Shown here in pieces: positions 1 to 6,533 of a stretch of 7,435 nucleotides of DNA. Under the pieces are notes generated by a model. It was not told the origin of the DNA and did not search any database. It worked only from the letters and a program-made list of their open reading frames with translations. The stretch is from Chloroflexota bacterium (lineage in GTDB: Bacteria; Chloroflexota; UBA6077; CF-72): positions 1 to 7,435 of the forward strand of contig JAFAPL010000900.1 in assembly GCA_019247135.1 (NCBI GenBank), in the 5' to 3' direction. Every line of letters begins with the position of its first letter. Within the stretch, counting starts at the first letter, position 1. Made by a program: the position numbers and the translations under genes.

Positions 1-1
1 G

Positions 2-1966
2 AAGCTGCTGCCGACCACGGGTCCGCGTGTTGTGCAGGGCCCCGGTGAAAACGCGGGCGCCGTCGACATCGGTGCTGGACTCGCGGTGGTGCTCAAGATG
101 GAGTCCCACAATCACCCGAGCGCCGTCGAACCGTTCCGGGGCGCGGCGACCGGTGTCGGCGGCATCCTGAGAGATATCTTCACCATGGGCGCGCGACCCA
201 TCGCGCTGCTCGACTCGTTGCGCTTCGGAGACCCGTCGGATAGTCGCACGCGCTACCTGCTGGACGGCGTCATCGGCGGCATCGCCGCTTACGGCAATTG
301 CATCGGGGTGCCCACGGTGGGCGGCGAGATCTCGTTCGACGCTGGCTACAGCGGCAACCCGCTGGTAAATGTCATGTGCGTCGGGGTCGTTCGCACCGAG
401 CGACTGACGCGGGCACGTGCTCGGGGCGCGGGCAATCTCCTATTGCTGGTCGGTGCGGACACTGGGCGGGACGGTTTGCAGGGCGCCGCGTTCGCATCGA
501 ACGAGGACCCCGAGGCGAGTCATCGCGGTGTTGTCCAGGTGGGCAATCCGTTTCTGGAAAAACTGCTGCTTGAAGCGTGTCTCGAGATTCTCGAGACCGG
601 TGACGTGCTGGCCATGCAGGACCTCGGCGCGGCGGGACTGACATCTTCGACGGTGGAGATGGCCGCTCGCGGTGGGCTGGGCGCACAGATCGACGTGGAG
701 TGCGTCCCGCGGCGGGACACGGGACTGTCGCCCTTCGAAATCATGCTGTCCGAATCGCAGGAACGCATGCTGCTGCTGGTCGGTCCCGAAGCTGTCGATC
801 GCGTGCGTCGGCACTTTGCGCGTTGGCAGCTGCACGCCTCCGTCATTGGCAGCGTCACAACCGAACCGTTGCTCGTCGTAGGCGATGGCCCTTCGCGCGT
901 AGCCGAATTGCCCATCGCGCTCTTGACCGACGAAGTGCCGGCCTATGAGCCGAATTCCGAAGCACCGCCACGCTCGCTCGCCGTGCCTGCAGCTCGGAGA
1001 GAACCACCACAAGATGCGCTGCTGCGATTGCTGGCCAGTCCGAATCTCTGCTCGCGTCGGTTCGCGTTCAGGCAGTACGACTCCACGGTTCAGGGCAACA
1101 CCGTGCTCGGTCCAGGCGGAGGGGCCGCGGTGCTGCGGGTTGAGGGCACGACCTCGGGCCTGGCGCTCACGACCGACTGTAATCCCCGCTTTTGCCGGAT
1201 CGACCCGCGCCGCGGCGCGCAGCAGGCTGTGGCCGAAGCTGCTCGTAATCTCGCTTGCACTGGGGCACGACCGCTCGCCGTGACTGACTGCTTGAACTTC
1301 GGTAACCCGGAGAAGCCGGGCGTGGCCTGGCAGTTGACTGAAGCCGTCAGCGGCCTCGCGGACGCGTGCCGTGCGCTCGACGTGCCGATCGTCAGTGGCA
1401 ACGTCAGTCTGTACAACGAGACCGCCGGTCAGGCGATCCCGCCAACGCCCGCCGTCGGAATGGTCGGCCTCCTGGAGGACGTCAGTCTGGCCGTGCCGGC
1501 CCGCTTCGTCCCCGATTGTGCCGTCGTCCTCCTTGGTGAGCCGCCCGAGACGATCGGCGCCAGCGAATATGTCGGTGATGGCCCGTTCCCGCGGTTCGAT
1601 CTCGCGGCAGAGAAGAGATTGGGAGGGCTGCTGCGCGATATGGCAAACCAGGAATTGCTGAGCTCTGCGCAAGACGTCTCCGACGGTGGCCTCGCGATCG
1701 CGTTGGCTGAATGCGTCATGCTCGGCGGCACAGGTGCGACACTTCATCTGACTGGGTCGCTCGACGTGGTGCTCTTTTCCGAAGACCAGGCGCGCGCGGT
1801 GGTCAGTTGCCTGCCCTCTCAGGTCGACGCGGTGCTCGCGGGCGCCCTCGCGCATGGGGTTCCGGCCGACGTTGTAGGAACTTCGGGTGGCGACGTGCTG
1901 CGAATCAATGACGCGGTAGACCTCACGGTCGAACAGCTAAAGCAAGCATGGGAGACGATGCCTTGA
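2..1966 (+). CDS. purL: Phosphoribosylformylglycinamidine synthase subunit PurL, 5'-truncated
   Basis: This subunit converts FGAR to FGAM using ATP and ammonia, the fourth step of IMP synthesis in the cytoplasm. The frame is open from the window edge. The first visible residues ([16 protein letters not shown]) align from memory with about residue 65 of the roughly 740-residue Bacillus-type PurL, so the N-terminus with the WSEHCSYK region is missing. Visible family motifs are ESHNHPS near base 100, [12 protein letters not shown] near 150, [10 protein letters not shown] near 620, SESQERML near 750, NFGNPEKP near 1295, SGNVSLYNE near 1395 and [14 protein letters not shown] near 1670. This is the small PurL form, which lacks the fused glutaminase domain and works in a complex with PurS and PurQ; those genes are expected upstream. 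The GTG at 32 is an internal Val codon, not a start. The 3' end overlaps purF. No frame break is seen over 654 codons. Confidence 0.97.
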   Translation, partial: KLLPTTGPRVVQGPGENAGAVDIGAGLAVVLKMESHNHPSAVEPFRGAATGVGGILRDIFTMGARPIALLDSLRFGDPSDSRTRYLLDGVIGGIAAYGNCIGVPTVGGEISFDAGYSGNPLVNVMCVGVVRTERLTRARARGAGNLLLLVGADTGRDGLQGAAFASNEDPEASHRGVVQVGNPFLEKLLLEACLEILETGDVLAMQDLGAAGLTSSTVEMAARGGLGAQIDVECVPRRDTGLSPFEIMLSESQERMLLLVGPEAVDRVRRHFARWQLHASVIGSVTTEPLLVVGDGPSRVAELPIALLTDEVPAYEPNSEAPPRSLAVPAARREPPQDALLRLLASPNLCSRRFAFRQYDSTVQGNTVLGPGGGAAVLRVEGTTSGLALTTDCNPRFCRIDPRRGAQQAVAEAARNLACTGARPLAVTDCLNFGNPEKPGVAWQLTEAVSGLADACRALDVPIVSGNVSLYNETAGQAIPPTPAVGMVGLLEDVSLAVPARFVPDCAVVLLGEPPETIGASEYVGDGPFPRFDLAAEKRLGGLLRDMANQELLSSAQDVSDGGLAIALAECVMLGGTGATLHLTGSLDVVLFSEDQARAVVSCLPSQVDAVLAGALAHGVPADVVGTSGGDVLRINDAVDLTVEQLKQAWETMP

Positions 1967-3351
1967 CGCGCCCGCGCGAGCACTGCGGAGTGGTTGCGGT
2001 GTCCTCGAGCGTGGCGGAACCCGCGCGGCTCGCCTTTTTCGCCCTCTACGCACTTCAGCATCGTGGCCAGGAGAGCGCCGGCCTGTGCACCGCCGACGGC
2101 ACGAGTCTCCACAACCTCACTGGCATGGGCCTGGTTGGTCAGGTGTTTCACGAGCGAGATGTCTCGAAGCTGGGCGGCTCACTCGCAATTGGCCATACCC
2201 GCTATTCCACGACCGGCTCGAGCCGCGCAGACAACGCGCAGCCGCTCGTGGTCAGCTCCTCCACGGGCAGTCTCGCACTGGCCCACAACGGCAACCTCGT
2301 CAACGTGGACGAGGTCCGCGCGGCTGTGCTTCGCAGCGGGGTCCAACCCCGTACCTCGACCGACTCGGAGCTGATCGCGCACCTGATCGCCAACTCACCT
2401 GGCGATGACTGGCTCGAGCGCATGCGCGTCGGCTTGCGCCAGCTGAGCGGTGCGTTCTGTCTGGCGATGCTGACGCGAAACCGCTTGTTCGTTGCGCGGG
2501 ATCCGTGGGGCATACGTCCGCTGGTTCTTGGACGTCTTGCTGACGGCTGGGCGGTCGCCTCCGAGAGCTGCGCCCTGGACACCATCGGGGCGCAGCTCAT
2601 ACGCGAAGTAGCCCCTGGTGAGCTGCTTGCGATCGATGCAAACGGCGTCCATGCCGAGCAATACATCGAGCCCGCGCCGCGGGCGGCCTGCACGTTCGAG
2701 TACATCTATTTCGCGCGGCCCGACAGCTTGATCGACGGCCAACTGGTGTACACCACCCGCGAGCGGATGGGTGAGGAGCTCGCCCGCGAGCATCCGGTCG
2801 AGGCCGACTTCGTCATGCCTGTGCCGGACTCGGCAACACCCGCGGCCATCGGCTTCGCCCGCGCCGCGAAGCTGCCGTATCGCGAAGGCCTGGTCAAGAA
2901 CCGATACATCGGGCGCACCTTTATCCAGCCGCACCAGCAACAGCGCGAGGCGGGGGTCGATCTGAAGTTCAATCCCCTGCCCGAGGTCTTGCGCGGTCAG
3001 CGGATCGCGCTCGTCGACGACAGCATCGTGCGTGGGACCACAACCCCACGCATCGTCGCGATGCTCCGTCGCGCGGGCGCGGCCGAGGTCCACCTGCGCA
3101 TCTGCGCTCCGCCGATCAAGCATGCCTGCCACCTCGGCGTCGATACCGCGCCTGAGGATTCGCTCATCGCGAACGCGCACAGCGTTCCAGAGATCACCCG
3201 AATGGTCGGCGCGGATTCGCTCGGCTATTTGAGCCTGGGCGGTCTCAACCGCGCAGTCGGCCTGCCCGAGTCCAACCTCTGTAATGCATGCTTTCACGGT
3301 CGGTATCCGATGCGCGTCGCACACGTGGAGAAACTGGCCCTGGAGCTGTGA
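1948..3351 (+). CDS. purF: Amidophosphoribosyltransferase PurF, [4Fe-4S] type
   Basis: PurF makes 5-phosphoribosylamine from PRPP and glutamine, the committed and usually feedback-inhibited first step of the pathway. Numbering from the ATG at 1948 gives 467 residues, normal for the family. The N-terminal glutaminase domain starts at Cys13 (EHCGVVAV), the nucleophile exposed when the propeptide is removed. STTGSS (87-92) and HNGNLVN (113-119) follow. The phosphoribosyltransferase domain carries [11 protein letters not shown] (318-328) and the PRPP loop [12 protein letters not shown] (354-365). Cys248 ([13 protein letters not shown]), Cys394 (KHAC) and Cys445/Cys448 (NLCNACF) match the four iron-sulphur ligands of the Bacillus subtilis enzyme. 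The gene overlaps purL by 19 bases from ATG 1948. An in-frame TTG at 1963 would leave a 4-base overlap and has a much better ribosome-binding site, giving a propeptide of 7 rather than 12 residues. The product is certain; the start is not. Confidence 0.96.
   Translation: MGDDALTRPREHCGVVAVSSSVAEPARLAFFALYALQHRGQESAGLCTADGTSLHNLTGMGLVGQVFHERDVSKLGGSLAIGHTRYSTTGSSRADNAQPLVVSSSTGSLALAHNGNLVNVDEVRAAVLRSGVQPRTSTDSELIAHLIANSPGDDWLERMRVGLRQLSGAFCLAMLTRNRLFVARDPWGIRPLVLGRLADGWAVASESCALDTIGAQLIREVAPGELLAIDANGVHAEQYIEPAPRAACTFEYIYFARPDSLIDGQLVYTTRERMGEELAREHPVEADFVMPVPDSATPAAIGFARAAKLPYREGLVKNRYIGRTFIQPHQQQREAGVDLKFNPLPEVLRGQRIALVDDSIVRGTTTPRIVAMLRRAGAAEVHLRICAPPIKHACHLGVDTAPEDSLIANAHSVPEITRMVGADSLGYLSLGGLNRAVGLPESNLCNACFHGRYPMRVAHVEKLALEL
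1950..1955 (+). promoter_or_regulatory. Shine-Dalgarno-like GGGAGA inside the end of purL
   Basis: GGGAGA ends 7 bases before the in-frame TTG at 1963, ideal spacing for a ribosome-binding site. The ATG at 1948 lies before this motif and has only a weak purine stretch upstream (CTAAAGCAAGC). This argues that purF may start at TTG 1963, overlapping the purL stop as TTGA. It is the clearest Shine-Dalgarno at any gene junction in the window. It also encodes PurL residues, so chance is possible. Confidence 0.5.
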
Positions 3352-4325
3352 GCACGTACGCCGCTGCCGGCGTCGATATCGCCGCGGCCGAAGAGAACGT
3401 GCGACGCATTGCCAGCCACGTGCGCTCGACGCACGGTCCGGCGGTTCTGGGAGAGTTTGGAGCGTTCGGCGGATTGTTCCATCTGCGGGACGTGCGCGAC
3501 CCCGTGCTGGTGGCCAGCACCGACGGCCTCGGGACCAAGCTGCTGCTCGGCCTGGAGCTTGGGCGCTACGACGTTCTCGGGCGCGACCTGGTCAATTTGT
3601 CGGTCGATGACGTGCTGACGACCGGTGCGCGGCCGCTCTTCTTTCTCGATTACGTAGCCGTGCATGCGCTGCGGCACGACGTCGTCGAACAGCTCGTAGG
3701 CGGCATGGCCGCGGCCTGTCGCGAGAACGGCTGCGCCTTGCTCGGTGGCGAAACCGCGCAGTTGCCCGAGCTCTACCGCGAGGGCACGTGCGACCTGGCA
3801 GGCATGCTCGTGGGCGTGGTGGAGCGAGACGCGCTCATCGACGGCTCGCGCGTGCGTGTGGGCGACCGGGTGTGGGGGCTGCCGTCGACGGGCTTGCACA
3901 CGAACGGCTACACACTTGCAAGACGGGTTATCGAGGGCGTCGACCTGACTGCTGATGTCGACGGTCTCCTCGGCTGTTCGCTGGCCGATGCCTTGATGGC
4001 GCCCCATCCGTCCTATCTTGGCGCCGTCCAGTCGTCGCTGCCCTCCCTCAGCGCGATCGCACACATCACCGGGGGGGGAATTCCGGGCAACCTGCCGCGA
4101 GTACTGCCTGCGAGCGTCTCAGTCGAGCTGGACTGGGGGAGCTGGCCGGTGCCCCCGATCTTCCAGGTGCTCCAGCGTCTCGGGCACATTGACTTCGACG
4201 AGATGTGGCGTGTGTTCAACCTCGGACTGGGCTTGATCTTCGTCTCACCCCACGCATGCGGCGGCGCGCTCGAGATTGGCCGCGTCGTCCCTCGCCAATC
4301 CGAACGCGTCATCCTGCGCCGATAG
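3348..4325 (+). CDS. purM: Phosphoribosylformylglycinamidine cyclo-ligase (AIR synthetase) PurM
   Basis: PurM closes FGAM to AIR with ATP, the fifth pathway step. The start is placed at GTG 3348, which overlaps the purF stop as GTGA; the encoded [16 protein letters not shown] lead matches the usual PurM N-terminus, and the product is 325 residues against a family norm near 340. Family motifs in order are TDGLGTK (58-64), VDDVLTTGARPLFFLDY (86-102, where most homologues have Asn at the second position), LGGETAQLPELY (132-143), LPSTGLHTNGY (178-188), LMAPHPSY (216-223), HITGGGIPGNLPR (239-251), WPVPPIF (266-272) and FNLGLGL (290-296). It belongs to the same ATP-binding superfamily as PurL. An ATG at 3288 is in frame but lies 60 bases inside purF and would add residues not found in the family. 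No good Shine-Dalgarno with normal spacing precedes GTG 3348, so coupling to purF translation is likely. Confidence 0.96.
   Translation: MSTYAAAGVDIAAAEENVRRIASHVRSTHGPAVLGEFGAFGGLFHLRDVRDPVLVASTDGLGTKLLLGLELGRYDVLGRDLVNLSVDDVLTTGARPLFFLDYVAVHALRHDVVEQLVGGMAAACRENGCALLGGETAQLPELYREGTCDLAGMLVGVVERDALIDGSRVRVGDRVWGLPSTGLHTNGYTLARRVIEGVDLTADVDGLLGCSLADALMAPHPSYLGAVQSSLPSLSAIAHITGGGIPGNLPRVLPASVSVELDWGSWPVPPIFQVLQRLGHIDFDEMWRVFNLGLGLIFVSPHACGGALEIGRVVPRQSERVILRR
4071..4078 (+). repeat. G8 homopolymer inside purM
   Basis: Eight consecutive G encode most of the three glycines of the conserved ITGGG motif (residues 242-244, GGG GGG GGA). The tract is forced by the protein except at wobble positions. 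It is a potential slippage site, since a one-base change would truncate PurM within its C-terminal domain. The frame is intact as given. Confidence 0.9.
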
Positions 4326-4330
4326 CCGTT

Positions 4331-4942
4331 GTGCTGCGCGTTGGTGTTCTCGTTTCTGGTAACGGCACGAACCTGCAGGCGCTCCTCGATGCTTCCTCGC
4401 GCGACCTCCCCGCGCGTGTTGTGGTTGTCGCTTGCAACCGTTCGGACGCCCCCGCCCTGAAGCGTGCCGCCGCCTTCAACGTGCCCACGTGCGTGGTCGA
4501 TCGCGGAGCGATTCCAGGGCGCAGCCAGCGCCAGCAGCACATCCTGCAAGCGCTGCAAGGCGAACAGGTCGAGCTCGTGGTGCTCGCTGGCTACGACGAG
4601 ATCCTGCAGCCAGCATTCCTCACGATGTACGACGGTCGGATCATCAACACGCACCCTTCGCTGCTGCCCGCGTTCGGCGGCAGCATGCGTGCTGTGCAGC
4701 AGGCGCTCGAGTACGGCGTCAAAGTGACTGGCTGCACGGTCCACCTGGTCACCTCGGATGTCGATGCCGGTCCGATCCTGCTGCAACGCTGCGTCGAGGT
4801 CCAGGATGGGGATAACGTGGCGACGCTGCACGCACGCATCCTCGCCCAGGAGCACCTGCTGCTGGTGGAGGCGGTGCGCGCTTGGGCCGAGGGGCGCATC
4901 CGCGTCGAGGGCCGTCGGGGACGCGTGCTAGCATCGCGCTAG
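4331..4942 (+). CDS. purN: Phosphoribosylglycinamide formyltransferase PurN
   Basis: PurN transfers a formyl group from 10-formyltetrahydrofolate to GAR, giving FGAR, the third pathway step. The start is placed at GTG 4331, five bases after the purM stop, giving MLRVGVLVSGNGTN and 203 residues, typical of the family. The frame is open further upstream from ATG 4205, but that would lie entirely inside purM and add an unrelated lead. The phosphate-binding SGNGTNLQA is at 9-17. The catalytic set Asn106, His108 (INTHPSLLP) and Asp145 (SDVDAGPI) corresponds to Asn106, His108 and Asp144 of the E. coli enzyme. The folate-region LAGYDEIL (85-92) has Asp-Glu where E. coli has Met-Arg, and AFGGSMRAVQQAL (114-126) differs from the E. 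coli KYPGLHTHRQAL version. Both look like subfamily differences rather than loss of function. No clear ribosome-binding site is visible. Confidence 0.95.
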   Translation: MLRVGVLVSGNGTNLQALLDASSRDLPARVVVVACNRSDAPALKRAAAFNVPTCVVDRGAIPGRSQRQQHILQALQGEQVELVVLAGYDEILQPAFLTMYDGRIINTHPSLLPAFGGSMRAVQQALEYGVKVTGCTVHLVTSDVDAGPILLQRCVEVQDGDNVATLHARILAQEHLLLVEAVRAWAEGRIRVEGRRGRVLASR

Positions 4943-4945
4943 TAC
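4925..4945 (+). promoter_or_regulatory. Possible mRNA hairpin abutting the purH start codon
   Basis: GTGCTAGC (4925-4932) can pair with GCTAGTAC (4938-4945) around a 5-base loop: eight base pairs, one of them G.U. The structure contains the purN stop codon (4940-4942) and ends on the base before the purH ATG at 4946. It would occupy the place where a purH ribosome-binding site should be, and no Shine-Dalgarno is seen there. Ribosomes finishing purN would melt it, so it may couple purH translation to purN. The pairing is read directly; the function is inferred. Confidence 0.35.
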
Positions 4946-6490
4946 ATGCGCGCGATCCTGTCGGTCTACGACAAGACGGGTGTCGTAGATTTCGCCCGCG
5001 GGCTGGTCGAGCTCGGCTACGAGTTGTTCTCCACGGGCGGAACCGAAGCGCTGTTGCGGGACGCCGAGATCCCCGTCCGCGGCGTGCAGGAGCTGACGGG
5101 ATTCCCCGAGCTGCTCGGCGGGCGCGTCAAGACGCTTCATCCGGCTGTGCACGGAGCCATCCTGGCGCTACGCAGCGAGCCCTCGCACATGCAAGAGCTC
5201 GCGCAACACGATTTGCAGCCAATCGACATCGTCGTCGCAAATCTGTATCCCTTCCTCAACATCGCCAGACAGGCTGGTACCCAGCTCGAGGTCGCACTCG
5301 AAAATATCGACGTCGGTGGTCACACCCTGCTGCGCGCTGCCGCCAAGAACTTCTCGTCCGTACTGGCGGTCTGCGATCCAGGCGACTATCCCGATCTGCT
5401 CGAAGAACTGCGACGCTCTGAGGGCGTGAGCGATGATCGTCGTCGTCGCCTGGCCGCCAAGGCCTTTCAGCATTGCGCGGTCTACGACACGCATGTCGCA
5501 ACCTACTTACGCCCGCACGACGAGCTCTTCCCGAACGAGTACACCATCGCGTTGACGAAGGTCAGCGATATGCGGTCGGGTGAAAATCCACATCAGTTCG
5601 CTTCGTTCTACGCCGACAGCACGCCGCGACCTCGCCCGCCAGGCATGCCCACCGCCAAGCAGTTGCACGGCAAGTCCCCGTCCTTCAACAACACCTACGA
5701 CGCCGATGTTGCCTGGCAAACCGTCATTGACTTCACCTCGACGGCCGTCGCCATCGTCAAACACGGCAATCTCTGTGGCTTGAGTCTGGGCGACTCGGTC
5801 GCGGACGCGTTTCGCAAAGCGCTCGCCACGGACCCGCAGACCGCGTTCGGCAGCGCTGTCGCCGCGAACCGATCGGTCGACGCGGACGCCGCGCGCGAGA
5901 TTTCCGCCGTCTTTTTCGAAGATCTCGTCGCTCCCGACTACAGCCGTGATGCGCTATCGATCCTGAAGAGCAAGTCCGACCTGCGCGTATTCGCGACCAA
6001 TTCCGACCGCACCAATCGATCCAACGGCACACCCGAGCTCGACTACAAGCGCGTGCTCGGCGGTTTTCTCGTTCAGACACGCGACTCGCTGCCCGAACAC
6101 TCGTTGACGCCGCGGGTCGTCACGCAGCGGCACCCCGTGCTGGCCGAGCTGACCTCGCTGCTGTTCGCATGGCGTGCCGTAAAGCACGTCACCTCGAATG
6201 GCGTCGTGCTCGCCAAGGGCCTGTCGCTTGTCGGTTTCGGGTCGGGGCAACCTTCGCGGCAGGACGCGGTTGACCTCGCTTGCCGCAAGGCGGCCGATCG
6301 GGCACAAGGCGCCGTGCTGGCCTCCGATGGGTTCTTTCCATTCCCGGATGCACTCGACCTCGCCGCCGACATGGGCGTAACCGCGATCATTCAGCCGGGT
6401 GGCTCCAGCCGCGATGCCGAACTGATCCAACGCGCCAATCGGCACGGCATGGCCATGATCTTCACGAGCGAGCGCCATTATCGGCACTGA
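4946..6490 (+). CDS. purH: Bifunctional AICAR formyltransferase / IMP cyclohydrolase PurH
   Basis: PurH carries out the last two steps of IMP synthesis: formylation of AICAR and ring closure of FAICAR. It has 514 residues, the usual bacterial length, and starts at the ATG three bases after purN. The N-terminal cyclohydrolase domain has LFSTGGT (27-33), RVKTLHP (60-66), NLYPF (99-103), ENIDVGG (119-125) and AAAKN (131-135); Lys62, Tyr101, Asp122 and Lys134 correspond to the active-site residues known from ATIC. The C-terminal transformylase domain keeps the catalytic pair Lys272-His273 and the terminal ERHYRH. It departs from the usual motifs at several points: RSGENPHQ with Ser211 where Tyr is normal, KHGNLCG with Leu276 for Pro, AFGS (300-303), GSGQ (432-435) and SDGFFPF with Gly462 for Ala. 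The cyclohydrolase half looks fully competent; the transformylase half may be weakened. A second transformylase gene follows directly. Confidence 0.96.
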   Translation: MRAILSVYDKTGVVDFARGLVELGYELFSTGGTEALLRDAEIPVRGVQELTGFPELLGGRVKTLHPAVHGAILALRSEPSHMQELAQHDLQPIDIVVANLYPFLNIARQAGTQLEVALENIDVGGHTLLRAAAKNFSSVLAVCDPGDYPDLLEELRRSEGVSDDRRRRLAAKAFQHCAVYDTHVATYLRPHDELFPNEYTIALTKVSDMRSGENPHQFASFYADSTPRPRPPGMPTAKQLHGKSPSFNNTYDADVAWQTVIDFTSTAVAIVKHGNLCGLSLGDSVADAFRKALATDPQTAFGSAVAANRSVDADAAREISAVFFEDLVAPDYSRDALSILKSKSDLRVFATNSDRTNRSNGTPELDYKRVLGGFLVQTRDSLPEHSLTPRVVTQRHPVLAELTSLLFAWRAVKHVTSNGVVLAKGLSLVGFGSGQPSRQDAVDLACRKAADRAQGAVLASDGFFPFPDALDLAADMGVTAIIQPGGSSRDAELIQRANRHGMAMIFTSERHYRH

Positions 6491-6524
6491 CTTTTCTGAG
6501 ACTCACATTCGCACTGAAAGTCAG
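6487..6524 (+). promoter_or_regulatory. Inverted repeat across the purH stop and the next gene's leader
   Basis: CTGACTTT (6487-6494) is an exact inverted match to AAAGTCAG (6517-6524), and a further pair, C6496-G6516, forms if T6495 is bulged. The left arm contains the purH stop TGA (6488-6490), and the loop of about 20 bases holds the candidate start ATT at 6507. No T-run follows the right arm, so it is not a canonical intrinsic terminator, and the next gene's conserved domain begins only 9 bases later. It may control translation of the downstream gene. This stretch is visibly less GC-rich than its surroundings. Confidence 0.4.
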
Positions 6525-6533
6525 GCGCTACCT

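Noticed and set aside
440..1855. Long minus-strand open frame (471 codons) opposite purL
   Set aside because: It lies wholly antisense to well-conserved purL. Its translation shows no recognisable domain, and long antisense frames are common in GC-rich coding DNA.
3288..3347. purM starting at ATG 3288
   Set aside because: This would add 20 residues inside the purF iron-sulphur region that the PurM family lacks; GTG 3348 gives the family N-terminus and a 4-base overlap.
4205..4330. purN starting at ATG 4205
   Set aside because: This would overlap 121 bases of purM and add an unrelated Arg/Pro-rich lead; homology begins at GTG 4331.
2395..4855. Further long minus-strand open frames opposite purF, purM and purN (309, 256 and 280 codons)
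   Set aside because: They are codon-bias shadows of the sense genes, with low-complexity Arg/Ala/His-rich translations and no known motif.
6487..6530. Intrinsic terminator after purH
   Set aside because: The inverted repeat is not followed by a T-run, and the next conserved coding region starts only 9 bases after it.
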